37,990 nt of DNA from Eubacteriales bacterium. GTDB taxonomy: Bacteria > Bacillota > Clostridia > Peptostreptococcales > Anaerovoracaceae. The notes below the pieces were generated by a model. That model was not told the DNA's origin, ran no database searches, and was given only the letters and a program-made list of their open reading frames with translations. The stretch lies in assembly GCA_028706405.1 (NCBI GenBank), contig JAQWBM010000019.1, forward strand, positions 1-37,990. Direction: 5' to 3'. This document shows positions 25,460-32,727 of the stretch, piece after piece. A program made the position numbers and the translations under genes. Positions within the stretch are counted from its first letter, which is position 1; the number at the start of each line of letters is the position of its first letter.

Positions 25460-25803
25460 TGCACCTCCTTTGTTAATATATCGGTTAAAAAGCTGATTAC
25501 ATTAATGCTGCCAACATATCATCGCGCCCCACCGGCCCCCCTAACGGAAGGATTATCCGAACGCCGCATCCATACGGCGTCTTCCTGTCGTTATGCCCCT
25601 TGCTGAAGCTCTATGAGTTTTTGCTGCAGTTTTAAGGCATTCTCTTGCCGCAGCAATGAACCTTAACACTTTCCCGGGCTTGACAGTATTAAAATAGCCT
25701 ATATCCATACGTTTACGTTTCAAGGATACAAGCTTTTTTATTCGTTTTAAGTATAAAAGTCATGGTATACTATTCTTGAATTGTCAAGGGACCGCTCCGG
25801 ATT
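25460..25803. other. Intergenic region with gene remnants
   Basis: No secure gene. On the minus strand a 51-codon frame (25708 to 25553) encodes a basic peptide starting MDIGYFNTVKPGKVL with RRR near its end, but no ribosome binding site precedes it. CGCCGCAT and ATACGGCG near 25560-25582 form a hairpin. TTGACA reads leftward near 25786, right where the truncated kinase gene ends, and the adjoining bases resemble the REP-like family, suggesting a rearrangement boundary. Confidence 0.35.
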
Positions 25804-27627
25804 TTACGCGCCGAATTGCGCCCGCAACGGAAAAGCCGCCGAGCGGAAAATGGTTTTCAGGATTTTCGCCTTGTCTAACCGGCTGATCTCGTCTTCGGAA
25901 TAGATCCCTTTTTCCACAGCCTTTTTCCCTATTGTTTCCGGATCAATGCCCTTGCCGTCGTCGGTCAGCGATAAAATGAACCGGTCTTCTAATTTTTCCA
26001 GTCCGCAGGATATTTCCCCACATTCCGGCTTTCCACAGTCAACCCTCTCATCCGGATCCTCGATCCCGTGATCTGCCATATTCCGGAAGACATGAACAAG
26101 GGATTTAATAAAGGGGAAATACCGGTCCCTGTCAATGTAGACGTCCTCGCCGGTAATTTTAATATCGCCGATGTTTTTGCCGAACCGTTCAGCCAGAGTT
26201 TTAATATAATCATTGTAATCTTTAATAATATCCTTTACATTCGTATAGAAAAGGCTTTGCAAAAGGTCGGAGATAACGTCCTGCTCGTCTTCGGGAAATG
26301 TCGTTTTGATTTTGTTTTCTATTTTCGCCAGCCTCTGCCTGCTGACGGTATAGGTATCATCCTTTTCAAAATAGCAGGTTCCCAGGGCTTCGGTAATCAC
26401 TGAAATATCCTGTTCCAGCAGCTGGCCGCAGTCGATCCCCTCCACAAATTCCCGGAGATCCTCCATACCGACCGCCTCAGGTTTTTTTTGCATCGCGCTC
26501 AAAGCGTCTTCCAGCCGGTGCAGCCCGGCTGACGTATGATGCAGGGAGTTGAGGGAGAAATCCCCTTTCATGGTATGAACGACCCGGAAGATATGCTGCA
26601 GAATCGATTTTTTATCGTGACCGCTGTCCAAAAGCCGCGGTGCTTCCCCTTCAACGAACCCATGCAGATCTTCGATGGTCTGGTTGATTTCGCCTCTGTT
26701 GCTGATCACACGAATAATAAGCTTGATATTATTTTTGTCTTCTGCGGTTTTGAGCTCCAGCGCCTTTTTCTCAGTGATGTCGGTGAGAATCATCATGATT
26801 GATTTTGACTCCTGGGCGGGAATCACTTTATATTCCGTTTGGATATACCTGCCTCTGATTTTGATTTCTTCGGGCAAAATAGAAAGGTATACCTTATTTC
26901 TGATTTTATCCTGCTCACGGAATCTATTCGCGAATGCGTCCTGCATCAGATTGATGCAATTTCCGTCCACAAAGCTTTTCATGACTTGCAGAAAATTCTG
27001 GCTGCCGACTGATAAACCGAAGATATCGTCACATTCCTTGCTGTATTCTTCAGAAACAAGCAAATCGTCGCCAAAGAAAAGGAATCCCTGTCCGGCATGA
27101 TCCAAAAGGTTTTTAATAGCGGCATTTCGTTGCTCGATCTCCATGCGGTGAAGCTTTTCGGCTTCATTAGCCTGCTTCAATATGCGCTGCTGGTCATTCA
27201 AAAGCTTTATTTCCCGTTCCTTGGTTTTGGACATTTCGATGAGAAATTCGCTTATGCTGACGATCCCTGCATACTTTTCGTTTTCCAGAATCACGACGAA
27301 ATCGTAAAGACTGTCCTGGTCTCTATTCATGGCGGAAAAGCCAAATTTGGCCATGTCACAGCTTTTGTCCACACACGTGATGTCTGTTTTCATAACCAGG
27401 TGGATGCAGCGTTTCATGTAAAGGGAATAGCCGAACTGGCTGCCGATCTTCTGGTAAAAATCCTTGCGCATCAAGATGCCGGCAGGCTTTTCATCGTCAA
27501 CGACAACTACCCCTTCTGATTCTTTGTTTTCCTCAAAGTAATTATGTATTATTTCCCCGTTTTCCGTTGGTGAAAAGGTGGGTACTATGCGTACAAGTTT
27601 ACCAATCGTTTCAATCGTTTCAATCAT
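25804..27627 (-). CDS. CBS-PAS-HPT-CheA-type histidine kinase, C-terminally truncated
   Basis: 607 residues. A tandem CBS-like region (about 8-135) with VVVVDDEKPAGILMRKDFYQ and VVILENEKYAGIVSISEFL; a coiled coil (about 135-172); a PAS domain (about 172-290) ending in MMILTDITEKK; an HPT-like helix bundle with phospho-acceptor His351 in FRVVHTMKGDFS; and a CheA-type ATPase with N box HVFRNMADHGIEDP (about 512-525) and G1 TDDGKGID. The ATPase stops at KTIFRSAAFPLRAQFGA. Relatives continue with a FSTxxxVTxxSGRGVG-type G2 box, absent here in all three frames. The enzyme is therefore probably unable to bind ATP properly. A weak AGGGTGTGAG site precedes the ATG. It lies 40 bases after the PilZ-receiver chimera and was probably its partner kinase. 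Confidence 0.82.
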   Translation of the reverse strand: MIETIETIGKLVRIVPTFSPTENGEIIHNYFEENKESEGVVVVDDEKPAGILMRKDFYQKIGSQFGYSLYMKRCIHLVMKTDITCVDKSCDMAKFGFSAMNRDQDSLYDFVVILENEKYAGIVSISEFLIEMSKTKEREIKLLNDQQRILKQANEAEKLHRMEIEQRNAAIKNLLDHAGQGFLFFGDDLLVSEEYSKECDDIFGLSVGSQNFLQVMKSFVDGNCINLMQDAFANRFREQDKIRNKVYLSILPEEIKIRGRYIQTEYKVIPAQESKSIMMILTDITEKKALELKTAEDKNNIKLIIRVISNRGEINQTIEDLHGFVEGEAPRLLDSGHDKKSILQHIFRVVHTMKGDFSLNSLHHTSAGLHRLEDALSAMQKKPEAVGMEDLREFVEGIDCGQLLEQDISVITEALGTCYFEKDDTYTVSRQRLAKIENKIKTTFPEDEQDVISDLLQSLFYTNVKDIIKDYNDYIKTLAERFGKNIGDIKITGEDVYIDRDRYFPFIKSLVHVFRNMADHGIEDPDERVDCGKPECGEISCGLEKLEDRFILSLTDDGKGIDPETIGKKAVEKGIYSEDEISRLDKAKILKTIFRSAAFPLRAQFGA

Positions 27628-27667
27628 AGGAAAATCTCACACCCTTTTTCGCTTCAACAGCCTTGAA

Positions 27668-28153
27668 TTATTCCAACGCTTCCTGAATCGCATTGATGAT
27701 TTTATCTTCTGCAAAGGGCTTGGTGATATAATTTCTGGCTCCGGCGTTCAAAGCCGTGAGTATGGTCTCACCCTTGCCCAGTGCCGTGATCATCACCACT
27801 CTGGCCGATGGGTCATATTTCATGATATCCTTTAAGACCGTAATCCCATCAACGTTCGGCATGGTAATATCCAATGTAACCAAGTCAGGCGATAAGGCCT
27901 TGTATTTTTCAAAAGCCTCGGCGACGACACAGTGAACGGTTGAAGTCGCATACTTTTCCGTATCGTCCCAATGGATTATAATGGAGACTTTTTCCTGAGG
28001 TGAAACATCCATTAACTTGTCCGACTGGAACAAAAGACCATTTAAGCTGAAATTTATGATTTCGCCTTGAAAGAGCGTACCGTTGTATTCGGCTTCCCCT
28101 TTCGCGGAATAGTTTACCCGGGTAATGATTCTTTTTTCTTCTTGCGCGTCCAT
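27668..28153 (-). CDS. Chimeric protein: PilZ domain joined to a receiver domain lacking its N-terminal third
   Basis: 161 residues. Residues 7-77 are a PilZ c-di-GMP-binding domain with both signature motifs: R8-x3-R12 (RIITR) and NFSLNG (34-39, the (D/N)xSxxG motif). From about 78 the protein is CheY-like: AEAFEKYKALSPDLVTLDITMPNVDG with phospho-acceptor Asp95, then the Thr in MITALG and Lys145 in YITKPF, to the last helix. The first strand, acidic pair, first helix and second strand (about 45 residues) are missing, as is the last PilZ strand. An in-frame deletion between adjacent PilZ and CheY genes explains this. Phosphorylation is unlikely without the acidic pair; c-di-GMP binding may survive. 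Confidence 0.85.
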   Translation of the reverse strand: MDAQEEKRIITRVNYSAKGEAEYNGTLFQGEIINFSLNGLLFQSDKLMDVSPQEKVSIIIHWDDTEKYATSTVHCVVAEAFEKYKALSPDLVTLDITMPNVDGITVLKDIMKYDPSARVVMITALGKGETILTALNAGARNYITKPFAEDKIINAIQEALE

Positions 28154-28200
28154 AATTCCACCTTTTGATTCTTCATTTTGCCTGCATACTATAAATAAAC

Positions 28201-28240
28201 ATTAACGCAGCAATGTTAAATTTATATAAAAGTACTGTTA
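28201..28240 (-). promoter_or_regulatory. Upstream element shared by the two PilZ genes, copy 1
   Basis: This 40-base block, 48 bases before the chimera start, matches 29173-29212 without gaps at 33 of 40 positions, with TAACGCAG, TATATAAA and CTGTTA fully conserved. The second copy is upstream of the YcgR-like gene. Shared promoter or operator is the likely meaning. Confidence 0.5.
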
Positions 28241-28251
28241 CGGACAGGTAA

Positions 28252-28278
28252 AATTCGGCAAAAAATTTTTAATTTCTA
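28252..28278 (-). promoter_or_regulatory. Possible sigma-D promoter before the PilZ-receiver chimera
   Basis: On the minus strand TAGA (28275-28278), exactly 15 bases, GCCGAATT (28252-28259), against the consensus TAAA-N15-GCCGATAT. The spacing equals that of the chemoreceptor promoter at 9631-9657. Confidence 0.35.
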
Positions 28279-28282
28279 TTTC

Positions 28283-28954
28283 TCAAATATGATTTGTCAG
28301 TGCTTCGCGCTGCTTCGCCAATATGTACTGAATAATTTTATCCTGTGCCCTGCTCTCAATATCGACAAATACGATCCTGTATGCATAGACATCTTGCTTT
28401 TTCTCATCGTCTTGGAGCTGTCTTACATCCAGCACCCTCCCCTCAACGGTTACGAGTTGTTTGAGCAGTGTGAGCCGGCATAAAATATGTTCCTCCTTCG
28501 TCAGTAAAACATCTGATTCACAAGACAAGCCGCCGCCGCTGATATTCTTGACCGTTCCCTTATAAACAGGCATGTCGCCTTCGGATCCTTCCGAATCCGC
28601 CAGGCGGGAGTAGGTAAAATCAAGGTCTACATCTAATCTGAAAAGACCCCTTTTTTGTATGTGAACATATTCATAGACCTCCAGTCTCACCAGCGTGTCT
28701 TCATTGTTGATAAAATAATGATCAGATACCGTACCTTTTGCCCGATAAAATCCGTCCTGTGCAAAAAAGGAAAACTCGTATTTATCATCCGCTGCAAGCT
28801 TCACAACACGGCCTGCGAAAATAGGCGCATGTACAAACATCAGAGTCTCATTCATTGTTTTCGCTACGTGAGTTGTATAGGAATGCTCCTTCCCATCTTT
28901 GGATTGCACTTTTATTTCAAGCTTATCACCGGCTCTGATCCCGATTTCACTCAT
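28283..28954 (-). CDS. YcgR-like PilZ protein (c-di-GMP effector)
   Basis: 223 residues with AGGAGG eight bases before the ATG. The N-terminal YcgR-type beta domain (about 1-95: IGIRAGDKLEIKVQ, FAGRVVKLAADDKYEFSFF) is followed by PilZ (about 97-218) with RGLFR (the RxxxR motif) and NISGGG (NxSxxG), both needed for c-di-GMP binding. This layout is that of YcgR/YpfA, which slows the flagellar motor when c-di-GMP is high. Both domains are complete. The 132-bp repeat at 28999 lies between its ribosome binding site and the shared upstream block at 29173. Confidence 0.92.
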   Translation of the reverse strand: MSEIGIRAGDKLEIKVQSKDGKEHSYTTHVAKTMNETLMFVHAPIFAGRVVKLAADDKYEFSFFAQDGFYRAKGTVSDHYFINNEDTLVRLEVYEYVHIQKRGLFRLDVDLDFTYSRLADSEGSEGDMPVYKGTVKNISGGGLSCESDVLLTKEEHILCRLTLLKQLVTVEGRVLDVRQLQDDEKKQDVYAYRIVFVDIESRAQDKIIQYILAKQREALTNHI

Positions 28955-28998
28955 GCCATTTTCCTCCTAACTCTCTATTTTTTCTTTAAACATACCCA

Positions 28999-29130
28999 TA
29001 CCCTCCTTTGACAAAATACAACACGCCTGGAGCAGCAAAATTGCATCTGCCCAGGTCTTAGGTTTACAGTAGTGTTTGCAAAGGCAAATTTGCCTTTGCA
29101 AACGGTGTTGTACCTTGTCAAAGGAGGGTA
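28999..29130. mobile_element. 132-bp inverted-repeat element with a 30-bp perfect palindrome
   Basis: Ends TACCCTCCTTTGACAA (28999-29014) and TTGTCAAAGGAGGGTA (29115-29130) are perfect 16-bp inverted repeats, extended by ACAACAC (29018-29024) with GTGTTGT (29105-29111). Inside are a CCTGG/CCAGG stem-loop (about 29026-29055) and a 30-bp perfect palindrome at 29074-29103. No coding frame. MITE-like; no clear target-site duplication could be fixed by eye. Confidence 0.7.
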
Positions 29131-29417
29131 CCATCCCGCCCTTGAAGGTTTTACCTCATATTTATACAATATAGTAACGCAGAATTGTTATAATTATATA
29201 AAATTTCTGTTATGTTTATATAAAGCGAATGTTACGAAAATGTTATGCCGCCTAAAGCTGGTAGTCCTTTGGCGGCGGATTGATATGCAGACAGTACAGA
29301 CAGTAGAACCGCCCCCATGTTTTCCTAGAGTTCAGGTTTTATCCTTAATAATAAAGATACCTTTATACATCTTTTCCGGTTCTTTGCCATTCAAAATACA
29401 AAGTTCAAGATAATCCT
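29131..29417. other. Intergenic region upstream of the YcgR-like gene
   Basis: No credible gene; an open frame on the plus strand crosses the palindrome and has no family features. It holds the second copy of the shared block (29173-29212) and a GCCGCC/GGCGGC stem-loop near 29248-29279 with no T-tract. Confidence 0.5.
29173..29212 (-). promoter_or_regulatory. Upstream element shared by the two PilZ genes, copy 2
   Basis: Matches 28201-28240 at 33 of 40 positions without gaps. It is 219 bases before the YcgR-like start codon, but only 87 if the 132-bp insertion is taken out. Confidence 0.5.
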
Positions 29418-29566
29418 CTTATAACGCTTAAGCAGAAAAATTTCGACTGTAGAAATTTTTCTTACATCTGTGCGTTTCAACGAGACAGGGGATATCCCCA
29501 ATGCCTGTGAAATTAAGTTGTACCCGCCACCTAAAGAGGCGGGGGATATCTTTGTTTCGTTATAAG
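29418..29566. mobile_element. Copy C of the 141-149-bp repeat element
   Basis: The ends CTTATAACG (29418-29426) and CGTTATAAG (29558-29566) are a perfect 9-bp inverted repeat. The inner hairpin AGAAAAATTTC/GAAATTTTTCT is perfect over 11 bp. The GGGGATATCCCC palindrome and the AGGCGGG hairpin follow as in copy B. Confidence 0.78.
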
Positions 29567-29577
29567 CCTAAATCTTT

Positions 29578-29601
29578 GATAAGCTTGGCATCAAGCTTAT
29601 C
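29578..29601. other. Perfect hairpin beyond the SLH gene
   Basis: GATAAGCTTG and CAAGCTTATC around GCAT. It lies 24 bases past the stop of the leftward SLH gene and may slow or end transcription, but no T-tract follows. Confidence 0.45.
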
Positions 29602-29624
29602 AACCAGGTTCAGTATTCTAAAAT

Positions 29625-31195
29625 CTATTTTATTGGATTCAGAATAACGCAAATCGCTCCTGCCCGAGTGGCATTGCACTGCGGTCGAAAGGTATTGTCC
29701 GGGTAGCCTGTCATGATATCGGCGTTTACTGCCGCCAACACACTCACTTTGGCCCAGAATGAAATTTGATCACTATCCGCGAAGGCAATCTCAGCGGAAC
29801 CGACCGTGACTCCTGCGGCCTTGACTACCAACACCGCCATCTGCTCCCGGGTGACGGGCGCGTCGGGCTTAAAGCTGCCGTCCGTATAACCGCCTGCAAT
29901 GCCTAAGGCAGCGGCGGCAGCAATATTCTCTTGGGACCAGTGTCTGGCAGTGCCGCTGAAGTTTTGGGCTGTCGAGACAGCTTGCAAATCCAGGGCTTTT
30001 ACCAGGATCGTGATAAATTCGGCCCTGGTGATGGGGCATCCGGCCTGAAGCTCCCGTCTTGATAACCGCCGACTGCTCCTTTTTTGCACAGTTGGTTTAT
30101 GGATGCATAATCCCAGTGAGTGTTCGGCACATCGAAAAACATCTGCTTTTCTTCCGGCTCCGGCTGAATGGCCTTTTCCGTGTCGAAGCTCAAGACGCTC
30201 CCATATAATATATCGCCATTTACTCGGGCATAGGCTTTGAAATAGTAGGTGGCGCCCGCTTCCAGGCTGCTTAGTCCGCAAGTGAAATTTCCCCGGTGGT
30301 TGCCGGTTCCAGCCTTTTCTTTGTTGGTCAGGCTGTTCTTATCTGTACCGTACATAAAATCATATTCAATAATTTTGGCGTTTCCGTCAGACTCGATCTT
30401 TCCATGTAAAGTGGCTGTGGTTTCAGTAACGGAGGTTATTTTGCCGGTTTTAACGGTTGGGTTGCTCTTACCTGAAGAGTCGCTGCTATACCTGTACGGG
30501 GTGGCGCTTGCTTCGTTGGAGTTGACAGTGTTTCCATAAGAATCCAATGCGCTTACCTTGAAATAATAGGTGACGTTATTGGTCAGCCCCACGGCATCAT
30601 AGCTGTAGACAGACGATGCCACGCTGTCCAGAGGGCTGCCATAGATTCCCGAAGTTGTGCTCTGATAGACCGAGTATGATACCGCGCCCTCCGCCACTAC
30701 CTCGTAATAGTATTGGCCCTCTTCATCAGAGGTAAAGCTTGCCGTCGCCGCGCTGTCCGAGCTGCGGCTTACGCCGCCTGCAGTCAGGACCGGTGCGGTG
30801 GTGTCCGGTATGTACCGCATCACCGTAACTTTATCTTCGTTGGCGGCATCTTTATAGGCGACGTAAAAAGTCCCGTCGCTGCCGATTTCCAGGGAGGTAT
30901 AATCTATATAATCGGCGGAAAATCCCGGGCTGCCCACAGGTTCCCAACCGGTGCCATCGCTGTATTTCATCACTGTGGCTTTATTGCCGTTGCCTTTATA
31001 GGCGACATAGAGGGTTCCATCAGCGGCAATGACCAGGGATGTACAGAAAGCCTCACCGGCGAAAAATCCCGGGCCGCCCACCGCAGTCCATTCCGGCGCG
31101 GCGGCTAAGGCGGTTGGCACCGCAGCCAACTGCAGGGTCAGCATCATGGTGAGGCAGATGATCACTGCCAATGTCCTTTTGGCCGTGTTTCTCAT
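29625..31195 (-). pseudogene. Exported S-layer-homology (SLH) surface protein, frameshifted
   Basis: From ATG 31195 (AGGAAC upstream) a signal peptide ending near ALAA is followed by two propeller-like repeats (TSLVIAADGTLYVAYK and TSLEIGSDGTFYVAYK), two fibronectin-III-like stretches (YYYEVVAEG to SNEASATPY; KITSVTETTATLHGKI to YFKAYARVNG) and the first SLH repeat (FFDVPNTHWDYASINQL). At a run of four C (plus-strand G at 30033-30036) the frame is lost after SFRPDAP. The next frame carries on with ITRAEFITILV and two more SLH repeats to 29625. One extra base would rejoin them into about 520 residues. SLH triplets bind pyruvylated cell-wall polymer. If the shift is real, the truncated protein keeps only part of one SLH repeat and would not be anchored. 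Confidence 0.82.
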
Positions 31196-31481
31196 TATAA
31201 GTTCCTAACCTTGTTTTTTATCACCTTTACATCATTGCTTATTATCTGGCGGCAGCCAAGTTTACCTCGTGTAAATGAAGATTACGATACCGCAACCTAT
31301 CGCGGCCTATAATATAGGCTGAAAGTAACGGATCTAGACATACGTACGACTTAATTTCGGTTTTATTTTATTAGAAATATCTTCCTGTGTAAAGAATTTT
31401 TTAAATCTCCAAATAAAATTCAACCTAGCAACACTTTAAGCTTTTTTAGCAAGCAACAAAACGCAACGTGTCTTGAGGATA
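31196..31481. other. Intergenic region upstream of the SLH gene
   Basis: No gene. GCCTATAATATAGGC at 31305-31319 is a perfect odd palindrome that could be an operator or part of the promoter of the leftward SLH gene. The rest is A+T rich. Confidence 0.45.
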
Positions 31482-31530
31482 CAAAAAAGACTTTTAATTA
31501 TGGCTTATGGCGAATTCGCCATAATTAAAA
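31482..31530 (-). terminator. Probable terminator of the nicotinamidase-Arr gene
   Basis: TTTTAATTATGGC (31492-31504) pairs perfectly with GCCATAATTAAAA (31518-31530). On the minus strand a T6 run follows shortly after (31482-31490). It lies about 105 bases beyond the stop codon at 31636. The inner GGCGAATTCGCC palindrome allows an alternative fold. Confidence 0.6.
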
Positions 31531-31635
31531 TCAGGATTATGTATTTGTTCCCATATGCCTAAAAATTCAACTGTATTCCGATTGCGAAGCCAGTCAGAAA
31601 TGCCCATGTCTTCATTTTAGCAAGCAGATCCCTTA

Positions 31636-32562
31636 TCAATCGTTAATTGCTTCAATACCTTGTTCTTTCATGAGTTTGAGGCTATTTCGCATATTGGCGA
31701 GTACCTCCGGCGAGTGCCCTTCCCAATCTTTGACTTCACCGATTACACGAAGCGGTTCGCAGGTCCGATAGGACCTCTTGGGATTGCCCGGGAACTTTTT
31801 ATCGGTCAGGTTTGGGTCGTCCTCAATAGTGCCTATGGGTTCTACGATGTAAATTCTTCCTGTGCCTTCTCCCATCGCGAGTTCCGCTCCCCATACCGCT
31901 GCGTCCATAGTTGCGGTCAGGTAAACAAAGTTTGCTTTTCTGCCCTCGCCGTAATTAGAGTTGTATCCCGGCATCAGTACATCACCGATTGCGAGGTCTG
32001 CCTTCGTACCGTGATAGAACGGACCCGGATCATTAACTTTCTTAACTACTCTGATCTGCAACCTTTTCATGACGGCAAGCGCCGCTTCATTAAGCTCCGG
32101 GTCGTGGCTTGCGGTACAGTCGGAGTCAACAATGATTGGCGTTTCAGGCTGCGCCGTTTTTGCCAGGACAGCATTGGATATGACGCAGATATTTGATACA
32201 AGCCCAACAAGCTCAATGCTCTCAAAAGGTGTTGCCTTCAAATATTCATATAGTTCTCCGGAACCGAATGTCGGTTTGTAAAAGCGTTTATCGGTGTCAA
32301 GTATCAGCTTGGCAGTTTCGCCATAAAGTCCATGTCCTGTGGTTCCTTTAATGCAGTGTGGTATGGTCAGGTTTCTGCCCTCCTGTGTTTTTAGATAATC
32401 CTCACCGTGCGTGTCAAACGTGAATATGACAATATCACCATTTGCGCGATATTGTTTTATTTTTTCAGCAATAGCGGGATCCAAAAGTTCCGCCCCGGGA
32501 AATCCGAGCGCGCCGGATACGAAATCATTCTGATAATCAACAACAATTAAACATCTGGGCAT
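31636..32562 (-). CDS. Fusion of a nicotinamidase-like cysteine hydrolase with an Arr-type rifamycin ADP-ribosyltransferase
   Basis: 308 residues from ATG 32562, which has GGAG seven bases upstream; the frame stays open to 32661 but without a site. Residues 1-173 are an isochorismatase-fold hydrolase: triad Asp9 (VVDYQNDF), Lys96 (FYKPTFG), Cys126 (SNICVISN), and the metal ligands of nicotinamidases Asp50, His52 (FDTH) and His69 (PHCIKGT). Residues 178-296 are Arr, collinear without gaps with the mycobacterial enzyme. Its catalytic His19, Tyr49 and Asp84 correspond to His184 (FYHGT), Tyr214 (FVYLTAT) and Asp249 (IEDDPNLTDK). Arr inactivates rifamycins by ADP-ribosylation from NAD+, releasing nicotinamide. 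The first domain would hydrolyse that nicotinamide to nicotinate. The function of the pair is inferred; both domains look intact. Cytoplasmic. Confidence 0.9.
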   Translation of the reverse strand: MPRCLIVVDYQNDFVSGALGFPGAELLDPAIAEKIKQYRANGDIVIFTFDTHGEDYLKTQEGRNLTIPHCIKGTTGHGLYGETAKLILDTDKRFYKPTFGSGELYEYLKATPFESIELVGLVSNICVISNAVLAKTAQPETPIIVDSDCTASHDPELNEAALAVMKRLQIRVVKKVNDPGPFYHGTKADLAIGDVLMPGYNSNYGEGRKANFVYLTATMDAAVWGAELAMGEGTGRIYIVEPIGTIEDDPNLTDKKFPGNPKRSYRTCEPLRVIGEVKDWEGHSPEVLANMRNSLKLMKEQGIEAIND

Positions 32563-32691
32563 TTTAATCTCCATTCTGCCGCTGCGCCTCAGCGCAAATA
32601 GATATGAAAGAGCCGGTCGGGCGGCTATCGTAAATTTTCGCACGATTTTTGCTGCACGCATGAAGGTTCAGACGGCAAAAGTACAGTTCTG

Positions 32692-32727
32692 ATTTAAGGA
32701 TATGCGCTTATTTAAGGATATGCGCTT
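32692..32727. repeat. 18-bp perfect tandem duplication
   Basis: ATTTAAGGATATGCGCTT occurs twice in a row (32692-32709, 32710-32727). The second copy reaches into the stop codon of the lipoprotein gene ending at 32726. Confidence 0.85.

Noticed and set aside
29072..29413. 113-codon frame on the plus strand in the gap before the YcgR-like gene
   Set aside because: It starts in the 30-bp palindrome, has no ribosome binding site and no domain-like composition; the region is better explained by repeats and the shared upstream block.
32563..32661. 33-residue N-terminal extension of the nicotinamidase-Arr protein
   Set aside because: No ribosome binding site at 32661, a basic sequence not found in the hydrolase fold, and a well-placed GGAG before the ATG at 32562.
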